Part shown: in pieces, positions 17,197 to 25,496 of the stretch
Layout: each line of letters begins with the position of its first letter
Position numbering within the stretch: position 1 is the first letter of the stretch
Origin: Verrucomicrobiota bacterium
Lineage (GTDB): Bacteria > Verrucomicrobiota > Verrucomicrobiia > Limisphaerales > JAEYXS01
Reading direction: 5' to 3'
DNA: 43,875 nt
NCBI GenBank assembly: GCA_030834415.1
Contig: JAURFH010000006.1
Location: forward strand, 1-43,875
Translations under genes and position numbers: made by a program
Notes under the pieces: model-generated
What the model was told of the DNA's origin: nothing
Database searches by the model: none
Seen by the model: the letters and a program-made list of their open reading frames with translations, nothing else

Positions 17197-18594
17197 ATGA
17201 TTATGATGCGTAGCCGATTGAGGCAGTTTTTATGGTGCTTGGCCGGTCTGTTACTGGCGGGGCAAGTGATGGCGGCTGACCAGACGCGTCCCAATATCCT
17301 TTTCGTGTTGGTGGATGACATGGGATATGGCGATCTGTCCTGCACCGGCAACAAAGAGGTGGCCACGCCGAATATTGACCGTCTCGCGCAAGAGGGCACG
17401 CGCTTCACTCAGTTCTATGTGGCCGCTCCGATATGTTCGCCGTCACGTGTGGGGTTTGTCACCGGGCAGTATCCATCCCGCTGGCGCATCCATTCTTATC
17501 TAAATAGCCGCAAAGCGAATGAGCGTCGGGGCATGGCGGATTTCTTGGACCCCAAAGCACCATCGCTCGCACGCACGCTTAAGCAGGCGGGTTATGCCAC
17601 CGCCCACTTCGGCAAATGGCATATGGGTGGTGGCCGTGATGTGGATGATGCACCATTGCCGCAGGCCTATGGTTACGATGAGTCATTGGTTTCGTTTGAG
17701 GGGTTGGGCGATCGCATCCTTCCGCAAAGCAAGCTGGCCGACCAGAGCGCCAAACTGGGGCATGGCAAGATAACCCGAGTGGAGAAGCATGAGCAGACGG
17801 GCATCTATGTGGACCGGGGTATCGATTTCATGACCCGCAAGGCCAAGGAAACCTTCTACCTCGAGATCTGGCTCAATGATGTGCATGACGTCTTTTTGCC
17901 AAAGGCGGAGTCACTGGCCCGTTTCGCCGGTAAGGGTAGACATGAAGAGGACCGGAAGTTTTTTGCGACCTTGCAAGACATGGATACCAACTTGGGGCGG
18001 CTGTTCGCGGCGGTGGATAAACTGGGGTTGGCCGAGAACACGCTCATCCTGCTCACCAGTGATAATGGTCCCACCGCATGGCCGCGATACTACAATGACG
18101 GTATCGAGCCGCCGGGCAGCACGGCTGGGTTTCGCGGGCGCAAGTGGAGTCTGTATGAAGGGGGCATCCGCATGCCGCTCATCGCGAGGTGGAAGGGGAC
18201 GGTGCCTGCGGGTAAGGTGGATGAGACGTCTGTACTGGCAGCGTATGATTTCTTTCCGACGATTTGCCGTTTTGCCAAGACCGCCATGCCGTCCGGTTCC
18301 TTTGATGGGCAAGACTTAAGCGCCGTGCTGCTGGGTAAAACGTTTCAACGCACACAACCTATTTACTGGCGTTACGATATGGACATCAAACCAGGCAAGG
18401 CCAGCGATGTGAGCGCTCCGCTGGCCGTGCGAGAGGGAGATTGGAAGCTACTGCTTCAGCCAGACGGGACCGCAGCGGAGCTCTATGATCTGGGTAAGGA
18501 CGGGCTGGAATCGAATAACCTCGCGGCGAAGCAACCAGCTATCACCCGCCGCCTGTCGCAGCAACTGCTCGATTGGAGAAAGACATTGCCATGA
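17197..18594 (+). CDS. Secreted type I sulfatase, start of ATGA-coupled trio
   Basis: ATG 17197 (465 aa) is preceded by AGAGAG, and an upstream in-frame ATG at 17164 would add 11 residues before the signal peptide. The signal peptide runs to about M-A-A (27). The formylglycine site is Cys80 in C-S-P-S-R. G-K-W-H-M-G and T-S-D-N-G-P are intact. The substrate-loop His occurs as N-D-V-H-D instead of the common P-H. The layout (Y-P-S-R-W-R-I-H-S then Y-G-Y-D-E-S-L) fits arylsulfatase-A-like bacterial enzymes. Its TGA overlaps the ATG of the following sulfatase (ATGA, 18591-18594), which points to translational coupling. Confidence 0.94.
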   Translation: MIMMRSRLRQFLWCLAGLLLAGQVMAADQTRPNILFVLVDDMGYGDLSCTGNKEVATPNIDRLAQEGTRFTQFYVAAPICSPSRVGFVTGQYPSRWRIHSYLNSRKANERRGMADFLDPKAPSLARTLKQAGYATAHFGKWHMGGGRDVDDAPLPQAYGYDESLVSFEGLGDRILPQSKLADQSAKLGHGKITRVEKHEQTGIYVDRGIDFMTRKAKETFYLEIWLNDVHDVFLPKAESLARFAGKGRHEEDRKFFATLQDMDTNLGRLFAAVDKLGLAENTLILLTSDNGPTAWPRYYNDGIEPPGSTAGFRGRKWSLYEGGIRMPLIARWKGTVPAGKVDETSVLAAYDFFPTICRFAKTAMPSGSFDGQDLSAVLLGKTFQRTQPIYWRYDMDIKPGKASDVSAPLAVREGDWKLLLQPDGTAAELYDLGKDGLESNNLAAKQPAITRRLSQQLLDWRKTLP

Positions 18595-20042
18595 GAATAA
18601 AGCATTTGTTCATCGCATTAGTGATCTTGGCGGCGAGCAACGCCGGTTTGCGTGCCGCCGAGCGGCCTAACTTCCTGCTGATCATCGCGGATGACCTTTG
18701 CTGGCGGGATCTGGGCTACGAAGGGAACAAGGAAGTCCACACGCCGAACTTGGACCGGTTGCGCAAGGAGAGCATGCAGTTGCGTGGTATGTTCACTCCG
18801 GCTCCGACCTGCTCACCCACGCGCCACGCACTTTACACCGGTTTGTATTCCATGCGGTCCGGTGCGTATCCGAATCACACGCGGGTTTATGATGGCACGA
18901 AGAGCGTGTTCACACATCTGAAGGCGGCAGGGTATCGGGTGGCTTTGCAGAACAAGGAGCATGTGGGGCCGGCTCCCTCGTTTCCTTATGAACATATCAA
19001 GGGCGCGGATGATCTGACGCCCAGCAAGGAATTCATCAACCGCGACAAGGCGCAGCCGTGGTTGCTGGTCTTCGCTTCCAATGACCCGCACGGACCATGG
19101 ACGCGTGGTCCGAAAGACTTGTATGATCCGAAGAAACTCACGGTGCCGCCTTATCTCCATGACAACGAGACTACGCGCAAGCTGCTGGCTGATTACTATG
19201 CGGAGATCACCAAGCTGGATGAACAGGTGGGTGGGCTCTTGAAACTGCTGGAGGAGACCAAGCAGGAAAAAGATACGCTGGTGATGTTCATCAGTGAGCA
19301 GGGGAGTTCCTTTCCTTACGGTGGCAAGTGGAGCCTGTATGACAACGGCATCCGCATCTCCACCCTGGTGCGTTGGCCGGGCAAGGTGAAACCCGGTTCC
19401 CACAGTGAGGCTCTGATGCAATACGTGGATGTGACGCCGACATTTTTAGCAGCGGCGGGGATTGATCCGCAGAAGGTCGATGTCGGTTGCCCGGATGTGA
19501 ATGGAAAGAAGGGATTCGATGGCCAGAGCTTCCTCGAGGTGCTTCAGGGGAAGACGGACAAGTTGCGCGACTACGTCTTCGCCCAGCATACCACGGTAGG
19601 CATCAACGGTTATAAGGAGCCGTATCCGATCCGCGCGGTGCGGGATACGCGCTATAAATACATCCGCAATCTGGCTCCCGAAAATACATACAGCATTGGC
19701 GGCATTCACAAGGGCCAGCCCATCGAGTCGTGGCAGGCGGATGCGACGGGGAATCCGCAACTGACCGCGCGAGTGGACTGGTTGTTCCATCGGCCAGCCG
19801 AGGAACTCTACGACCTGCAAACCGACGAGTATGAATTCAAGAACCGGGCGGATGATCCGAAACTGGCGGCGATCAAACAGCGTCTGGCCAAGGAATTGGA
19901 TGGTTGGATACAGCAGCAGGGTGATCGCGGGATGGCCACGGAATTACTGGCACCTACCCGACAGAATCCCAACCGGGCGGAAAAGAGTGAGCCGAAGGCT
20001 GGCGGTGACGCCAAAAAGAAAAAGAAGAAGAAAGCCCTATGA
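18591..20042 (+). CDS. SGSH-like sulfatase with E-Q metal site and poly-Lys tail
   Basis: ATG 18591 (483 aa) overlaps the previous stop by four bases. Signal peptide 1-23. The formylglycine site is Cys74 in C-S-P-T-R. N-K-E-H-V-G-P and N-D-P-H-G-P-W are typical of N-sulfoglucosamine sulfohydrolase-like proteins. The metal-binding motif, normally D-H, D-N or D-Q, reads S-E-Q-G (E236, Q237), an Asp-to-Glu change. The C-terminus has seven consecutive Lys before A-L-stop, encoded in an A-rich tract at 20013-20033. Its TGA (20040-20042) overlaps the ATG of the next gene in an ATGA. Heparan-like N-sulfate removal is the family expectation. The actual substrate here is unknown. Confidence 0.93.
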   Translation: MRIKHLFIALVILAASNAGLRAAERPNFLLIIADDLCWRDLGYEGNKEVHTPNLDRLRKESMQLRGMFTPAPTCSPTRHALYTGLYSMRSGAYPNHTRVYDGTKSVFTHLKAAGYRVALQNKEHVGPAPSFPYEHIKGADDLTPSKEFINRDKAQPWLLVFASNDPHGPWTRGPKDLYDPKKLTVPPYLHDNETTRKLLADYYAEITKLDEQVGGLLKLLEETKQEKDTLVMFISEQGSSFPYGGKWSLYDNGIRISTLVRWPGKVKPGSHSEALMQYVDVTPTFLAAAGIDPQKVDVGCPDVNGKKGFDGQSFLEVLQGKTDKLRDYVFAQHTTVGINGYKEPYPIRAVRDTRYKYIRNLAPENTYSIGGIHKGQPIESWQADATGNPQLTARVDWLFHRPAEELYDLQTDEYEFKNRADDPKLAAIKQRLAKELDGWIQQQGDRGMATELLAPTRQNPNRAEKSEPKAGGDAKKKKKKKAL

Positions 20043-21472
20043 GAGTTTGTTTGCGTGGTCTGGTGATGTTGTTTGTGGCATACTGGTTGTCTTGCTTGTC
20101 GGGCAGAGCGTTGGCTGCGTCCGCAGGGAAGCTTCCGGATTTTGTCATCTTCCTTTCGGATGATCACGGGCAGTTGGACTCCACCCCTTACGGCGCGCGA
20201 GATGTGCATACGCCGAATATGCAGGCGCTGGCGGATGCCGGACTGACGTTTGATCAGGCTTATATCGCATCACCTGCTTGTGCGCCAAGTCGCGCGGCCT
20301 TACTCACAGGCTTGATGCCAGCGCGCAATGGTGCCGAGGCAAACCACTCCTACAAACGTGAGGGCGTGGCTTCGTTACCAGAAGTGTTGCGTAAGCTCGG
20401 TTATCTGACGGCTGCCTTCGGCAAGGTGGCGCATGGCAAAACGGATGTGAAGAACCATGGGTTTGATGTGTTCGATGAACGGCACACGGCGGCCTTCGTG
20501 GAGGAATTCATCAAGAACCGGGATAAATCCAAACCATTGTGCCTGTTTGTGGGCACGCATGAGCCGCATGTGCCATGGCCGGATATGGAAGGGTATGATC
20601 CGGCGAAAGTGACATTGCCTAGCACCTTCGTGGATACTCAGGAGACTCGTGAATTTCGCGCCCGATACTACACGGATGTCACCAAGGCGGATACGTTGCT
20701 GGGAGAGATCCGTGGTCTGGCCCGTAAATATCTGGAGCCGAAGAACACGCTGTTCATCTATACGAGTGATCATGGGGCGCAATGGCCGTTCGGGAAATGG
20801 AACCTGTATGACTCCGGTATCCGGGTGCCGTTCATCGCGGCGTGGGATGGCGTCATCAAACCGGGGAAACGGTCGAGTGCGATGATTCAATGGCCAGACT
20901 TGTTGCCGACCCTTATTGAGGCCGGAGGTGGTAAGTCACCCGAGGGTATCGATGGCCGATCCTTTCTGCCGGTATTACGCGGAGAGAAGCCCACTCATCG
21001 CGAGGTCATTTTCACGACGCATAGCGGGGATGGTCGCATGAATGTGTATCCCATCCGCGCGATCCGCACGGACCGTTGGAAGCTGATCTGGAATCTACAT
21101 CCTGAGTTCGCGCACACGACGCATATCGACAAAGCCTTGGCCAAGGATGGCGGGCGTTATTGGCTCTCTTGGTTCGAGCGCGCCAAGACGGATGCCGAAG
21201 CGGCTGCCATCGTGAAACGCTATCATGAGCGTCCGGAGATCGAGCTTTATGACCTTAAGGCCGATCCGCTGGAGGGGCATAATCTCGCGATGAATCCGGA
21301 GCAAGCGAACCGGATCAAGGAGTTGCGCGGGCGTTTGGAGGCGTGGATGAAGGAGCAGGGTGATCAGCAAGTCGTCTATAATGAGCCGCGGTTGTTGTCC
21401 GATGCTGCTTCCACCAAACCCGGTGAGAATGCTGGTGCCGATAGTGCGCCGGGTAAGAAAAAGAAGAAGTGA
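20039..21472 (+). CDS. SGSH-like sulfatase, poly-Lys tail
   Basis: 477 aa starting in the ATGA overlap at 20039. Signal peptide about 1-27. The formylglycine site is Cys81 in C-A-P-S-R, followed by M-P-A-R-N-G-A-E-A-N-H. It has G-K-V-A-H-G-K in place of G-K-W-H-L-G, H-E-P-H-V-P-W for the substrate His, and T-S-D-H-G-A for the metal site, so the catalytic set looks complete. The layout matches the genes at 15721 and 18591, so the three are probably paralogues of the sulfoglucosamine sulfohydrolase type. The C-terminal 40 residues are low-complexity and end G-K-K-K-K-K. It lies 73 bp before the next sulfatase. Confidence 0.94.
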   Translation: MRVCLRGLVMLFVAYWLSCLSGRALAASAGKLPDFVIFLSDDHGQLDSTPYGARDVHTPNMQALADAGLTFDQAYIASPACAPSRAALLTGLMPARNGAEANHSYKREGVASLPEVLRKLGYLTAAFGKVAHGKTDVKNHGFDVFDERHTAAFVEEFIKNRDKSKPLCLFVGTHEPHVPWPDMEGYDPAKVTLPSTFVDTQETREFRARYYTDVTKADTLLGEIRGLARKYLEPKNTLFIYTSDHGAQWPFGKWNLYDSGIRVPFIAAWDGVIKPGKRSSAMIQWPDLLPTLIEAGGGKSPEGIDGRSFLPVLRGEKPTHREVIFTTHSGDGRMNVYPIRAIRTDRWKLIWNLHPEFAHTTHIDKALAKDGGRYWLSWFERAKTDAEAAAIVKRYHERPEIELYDLKADPLEGHNLAMNPEQANRIKELRGRLEAWMKEQGDQQVVYNEPRLLSDAASTKPGENAGADSAPGKKKKK

Positions 21473-21545
21473 GTGGGAGACTGCTCTTTCAGTTGAGATT
21501 TTTGATTTAACCTGAACTGGTGTTTCACCGTCTGACATACTACCT

Positions 21546-22946
21546 ATGAAACGATTCCTTGGCTTATGCCTGCTGGTTGCTTCGCTTTCCTCCACGGTTT
21601 TCGCAGCGGACAAGGAGCGGCCCAACATCGTGTTCCTGTTGGCGGATGACTTGGGTTATATGGATTGCGGGTTCAGCGGGGGCAAACAGATCAAGACCCC
21701 CAACCTCGATAAGTTGGCCGCTCAAGGCACGGTGATGGAATCCTTCTACGTGCAGCCGGTCTGCTCGCCGACACGCGCGGCCTTGATGACCGGCCGCTAT
21801 CCGATCCGCACGGGATTGCAGGTGGGCGTCATCCGCCCTTGGGCAGAGTATGGTTTGCCGTTGGAGGAACGCACCTTGCCGCAAGCGTTGCGCGAAGCGG
21901 GCTACCGTACCGCGATCACGGGCAAGTGGCATCTGGGCAGTTTTGACAAAGCATACTGGCCGAATGCGCGAGGTTTCGATCACGCTTATGGCCATCTCTT
22001 TGGAGCGCTTGATTACTTTACTCATATGCGTGATGGAAAGCTGGACTGGTATCGCAACGGCGAGCCGCTGAAAGAGGAGGGGTACACGACGCATCTGCTG
22101 GCCAAAGAGGCGGTGAAATTCATCCAGGAGCAGAGCAGTGATAAACCCTTTTTCCTCTATTTCCCGTTCAACGCGGTGCATACGCCTTTGCAAGCGCCTG
22201 ACAGTTACACCGCACCTTACGCTGAACTGAGAGACCAACGCCAGAAGCTGGCGGGCATGTTGGCGGCACTGGATGAGGCGGTGGGCGAAGTGGTGAAGGC
22301 CATCGATGAGAAAGGCTTTCGCAAGAACACGTTGTTCATCTTTTCCAGCGACAATGGTGGTTTTGCTCCGGGCAAGGTCACGGACAATGGTCCCTTGCGC
22401 GCGGGCAAGGGCACGCTCTACGAGGGCGGTGTGCGCGGTGCGGCCTTTGCCACCTGGGAGGGCAAAATCAAGGCGGGCGCGCGGATCAATACGCCGCTGC
22501 ATATGGTGGACTGGTATCCGACCTTGCTGAAGCTGGGCGGTGCTTCGCTCTCCAAGGATAAACAGAAGCTACCTTTGGATGGTCTGGATCTGTGGGCCGC
22601 TTTGACGCAAGGGAAACCTTCGCCTCACAAAGAGATATTGTTCAACTCCGAACCGAATCGTGGCGCCATCCGTGTGGGTGATTGGAAGCTGGTGTTGAAC
22701 GGCAATGGCAAGGGCGGCGGTGATGATGAAGATCCGCCGCAAAAGGCGGCCAAGAAAAAGAAGAAGAACGCCCAGCCGGGCAAGGAATCGGTGGAGCTCT
22801 TTGATCTGAGCAAAGATCTCGGGGAGAAAACCAACTTGGCGGAAGAAAATCCGGGCAAGGTGAAGGAATTGAAAGCGCGTTACGAAATTTACGCCAAGGA
22901 AGCCGTGCCGCCACAGGTCAGTGGGCCAGTGCCGAAGAAGGAATAA
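21546..22946 (+). CDS. Arylsulfatase-B-like sulfatase with Lys-rich internal insert
   Basis: 466 aa, signal peptide 1-20. The formylglycine site is Cys73 in C-S-P-T-R. R-Y-P-I-R-T-G-L-Q, G-K-W-H-L-G, R-G-F-D-H-A-Y-G-H and the lack of a long insertion match the N-acetylgalactosamine-4-sulfatase (arylsulfatase B)-like group. N-A-V-H-T-P supplies the substrate His and S-S-D-N-G-G the metal site. Near residue 400 an insert with G-G-D-D-E-D-P-P then A-A-K-K-K-K-K-N lies between the D-W-K-L-V-L-N strand and the V-E-L-F-D-L segment, probably in a surface loop. It is followed after 18 bp by the next sulfatase. Confidence 0.94.
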   Translation: MKRFLGLCLLVASLSSTVFAADKERPNIVFLLADDLGYMDCGFSGGKQIKTPNLDKLAAQGTVMESFYVQPVCSPTRAALMTGRYPIRTGLQVGVIRPWAEYGLPLEERTLPQALREAGYRTAITGKWHLGSFDKAYWPNARGFDHAYGHLFGALDYFTHMRDGKLDWYRNGEPLKEEGYTTHLLAKEAVKFIQEQSSDKPFFLYFPFNAVHTPLQAPDSYTAPYAELRDQRQKLAGMLAALDEAVGEVVKAIDEKGFRKNTLFIFSSDNGGFAPGKVTDNGPLRAGKGTLYEGGVRGAAFATWEGKIKAGARINTPLHMVDWYPTLLKLGGASLSKDKQKLPLDGLDLWAALTQGKPSPHKEILFNSEPNRGAIRVGDWKLVLNGNGKGGGDDEDPPQKAAKKKKKNAQPGKESVELFDLSKDLGEKTNLAEENPGKVKELKARYEIYAKEAVPPQVSGPVPKKE

Positions 22947-22964
22947 CGTCATCGGCTTGCTCTC

Positions 22965-24338
22965 ATGAAGATATTTCTTTTGGTCGTTGGATTGGTAGCG
23001 GGGCTCGCGCAGAGTTCATTTGCAGCTGCACGGCTCAATGTGCTTTTTATTGTAGCCGATGACTTGCGTGATACCTTGGGCTGCTATGGCAACGCGGCGG
23101 TGAAGACGCCCAATATCGACCGACTGGCAGCGCGCGGGGTGAAGTTTGAGCGGGCATATGTGCAGTATCCGGTCTGCAATCCTAGCCGTTCTTCATTTCT
23201 CACGGGCTTGCGTCCGGACGATACAGGTGTCACGGACAATACCACTTTGCTGCGGGATAAGCTCCCTGATGTGGTGACATTTCCCCAGTTGTTGCGGCAA
23301 AACGGCTGGCAGGCAGCTGCGTATGGCAAAATCTTTCATCTTGGTGGCGGACGTAACGCGGCGCTGCAACAGAAATGGATGGATCTGCCAAAATCATGGG
23401 ATGAAGCGCAGGCTTTTGAAGTCACTGCGACTGGCAAGAAAGCTATCATGGGCCGGAACCTGACGGAGGGAAAATTGAAGTGGTGCCAGTGGGCGATGGC
23501 CGAGGGGGATGACGACGATCAACCGGACGGACAAAACGCCAAAGCTGCGGTGGATTTTTTAGAAAAGGCCGGAGACCGGCCTTGGCTGCTAGCCGTTGGT
23601 TTTCACAAGCCACACGATCCTTTTATCGCCCCGAAGAAATATTTCGACCTCTATCCGCTGGAAGAGGTGAAACTTTACCGTGACCCGCAAGGTATGTCAA
23701 AAGCGCCACCGATGGCGGTCGGGTTTGGCGATTATGGCAAAGCATTCGCGGCTTTCACGGATACAGAACGGCGCGAGTTTCAGCGGGCTTACTATGCCGG
23801 CGTCTCATTCATGGATGCACAGGTCGGGCGGGTTTTGGATCAGTTGGATCGCCAGAAACTATGGGACAAGACGTTGGTGATATTTATCAGCGATCATGGT
23901 TATCACCTAGGCGAGCGGGAGTGGTGGAACAAGAACACGCTTTTTGAGAGAAGCACCAGGACACCCCTCATCATCGCGGCGCCCGGAATTAAAAGCGGTG
24001 TAGTGAAGGGGATAGTGGAATTTGTGGATCTGTATCCGACGATTGCCGATTTTTGCGGTGTGAAAGCACCTGCAGGACTGGCTGGTCAAAGTTTGCACCC
24101 ATTGCTGGTTAATCCAGAAAAGCCGGGTAAAGAAGCTGCTTATACGATTGTGACCAGAGGACGTGGTCAACGAGGTGAAAGCGTGCGTACGGGCCGGTGG
24201 CGGTTCACTTTATGGAGTGATGGTAGCAAGGAGCTTTATGATCACGCGAAAGATCCGGAAGAAACCAGAAATCTGGCATCAGTGGCAGGGATGGAAGAAG
24301 TGGTTCTTCGGATGACTTCGATGTTGAAGTCCAAGTGA
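22965..24338 (+). CDS. Iduronate-2-sulfatase-like sulfatase
   Basis: 457 aa, signal peptide 1-21. The formylglycine site is Cys71 in C-N-P-S-R. Several features are hallmarks of the iduronate-2-sulfatase-like group: L-R-P-D-D-T-G-V after the active site, G-K-I-F-H-L-G, F-H-K-P-H-D-P-F, and late in the protein S-D-H-G-Y-H-L-G-E followed by W-x-K-N-T-L-F-E-R-S-T-R-T-P. That group acts on 2-O-sulfated uronate in the founding members, and use here on uronate-containing polysaccharide is inferred. It is the last gene of the rightward arm, and its start is 18 bp after the previous stop. Confidence 0.95.
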   Translation: MKIFLLVVGLVAGLAQSSFAAARLNVLFIVADDLRDTLGCYGNAAVKTPNIDRLAARGVKFERAYVQYPVCNPSRSSFLTGLRPDDTGVTDNTTLLRDKLPDVVTFPQLLRQNGWQAAAYGKIFHLGGGRNAALQQKWMDLPKSWDEAQAFEVTATGKKAIMGRNLTEGKLKWCQWAMAEGDDDDQPDGQNAKAAVDFLEKAGDRPWLLAVGFHKPHDPFIAPKKYFDLYPLEEVKLYRDPQGMSKAPPMAVGFGDYGKAFAAFTDTERREFQRAYYAGVSFMDAQVGRVLDQLDRQKLWDKTLVIFISDHGYHLGEREWWNKNTLFERSTRTPLIIAAPGIKSGVVKGIVEFVDLYPTIADFCGVKAPAGLAGQSLHPLLVNPEKPGKEAAYTIVTRGRGQRGESVRTGRWRFTLWSDGSKELYDHAKDPEETRNLASVAGMEEVVLRMTSMLKSK

Positions 24339-24554
24339 AATCCTTTCTGAGGAGGGGGAGAGGTGCCCGCGTTTATTAGTGTTGCTGCGCAAGTCGTTAA
24401 CATGTCTTTGAAGAGGTGATTAGTGTCGATGTGGTTGAGGCGAGCTATTCTCGCTTCGTGCTTTGCTTTCCTGGCGCAGCATACCCCGTTCAGGGTGGTG
24501 CCACTGAGAAATGGCTCGCAGCAGTGCGGAAGTAATAACGGAGACACGTCCGCT
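24339..24554. other. 216-bp convergent spacer
   Basis: This lies between the ends of the rightward sulfatase arm and the leftward beta-sandwich gene. No convincing open frame or strong hairpin with a U tract was found. Confidence 0.4.
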
Positions 24555-25496
24555 CTACTTGGCCGTTTCAGCGGATGGACGCTGCGCTCGTATCTCTGCG
24601 AAGGTCTTGCGCATCTCCTCGGGTTTGCCGAGGGTGAGGTATAGGTCGTATTCGAAGACGGTTCCCGGAGTGATGGCCAGATCGATGATGGGGGCGAAGT
24701 AGGAGCAGGCACCTTGCTTGCTCGAGTGACCAGCGCTGAAACGGTAGCAGGTGATGCGGGAGGCGATGGGCACATAGGCACCGATGCCGAAGTTGTCCTT
24801 GTCCACATAAGCGGCCCAGTTCTCGGTGATGTTGCGCGATTCATTTGGCCAGCCGGGTTGGGAAATGTTCAAGGCATCGCCCGTCCAAGGTTTATTCCCG
24901 GTGTAGGTGACCAAGGTGGGCAAGTCCGGTTCCACGAAGACGGCGGGGACTTCCTGATGGGTCTTGGGATGTGAATTCGTGCCGGTGTAAGTCATGCGAT
25001 AGCGCACGTGAGCGACCTTACCGGTGAGGGTGATCCATTGCTCGAAGGTCACTTCTGGAAGATCTACACAACCAGACCAGTGACGGCCCATGGACTTGGC
25101 GTAGAGCGTGGTCTTGTCCGATTTAAGCTCCAGCACTTTGGCAGCGCCATGTTTGTAATCGCCGCCTTGCACGGGGTTCCAGCGCCAGGGTTTACCGGCC
25201 CAGATGGTGCCGTCTTTCTGGCCGTAGTAAGACTGTTGCACGAGGCGGCCATGGTCAAAATGGTTGAGGAGATTGCGGTCTGAACCGCTCACCGAGAGGT
25301 AAGCGATGCCCGCCCCGGAGGATTCTTTGACGCCGAGTTTGATCTGGCCGTTATCCAGGTAAACCCATTTGGCGTCGTTCATGCCAGGGGCATTGGCGGC
25401 GAAACCCGTCGTACCAAAGCCGAGGCTCAAGAGAAACGTGAGGAGCAGGATGATGGGTGGCCGGTCGAATCGGGATATGTGGGCCAATGACTTCAT
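24555..25496 (-). CDS. Secreted protein of unknown function coupled to a sulfatase
   Basis: 313 aa. A long N-region followed by a hydrophobic core (residues about 16-33, ending G-F-A-A-N) is a signal peptide. The mature part has a beta-rich look with no catalytic motif I can name. Notable conserved-looking blocks are Y-L-D-N-G-Q-I-K-L-G-V, L-L-N-H-F-D-H-G-R-L-V-Q-Q-S-Y-Y-G, W-R-W-N-P-V-Q-G-G-D and Q-E-V-P-A-V-F-V-E-P. From memory, proteins with these blocks recur uncharacterised beside carbohydrate genes in Planctomycetes and Verrucomicrobia, and a galactose-mutarotase-like or lyase-like beta-sandwich is possible. The ATG directly follows the TAG of the sulfatase at 25497, which strongly suggests coupled expression. 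Confidence 0.75.
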   Translation of the reverse strand: MKSLAHISRFDRPPIILLLTFLLSLGFGTTGFAANAPGMNDAKWVYLDNGQIKLGVKESSGAGIAYLSVSGSDRNLLNHFDHGRLVQQSYYGQKDGTIWAGKPWRWNPVQGGDYKHGAAKVLELKSDKTTLYAKSMGRHWSGCVDLPEVTFEQWITLTGKVAHVRYRMTYTGTNSHPKTHQEVPAVFVEPDLPTLVTYTGNKPWTGDALNISQPGWPNESRNITENWAAYVDKDNFGIGAYVPIASRITCYRFSAGHSSKQGACSYFAPIIDLAITPGTVFEYDLYLTLGKPEEMRKTFAEIRAQRPSAETAK

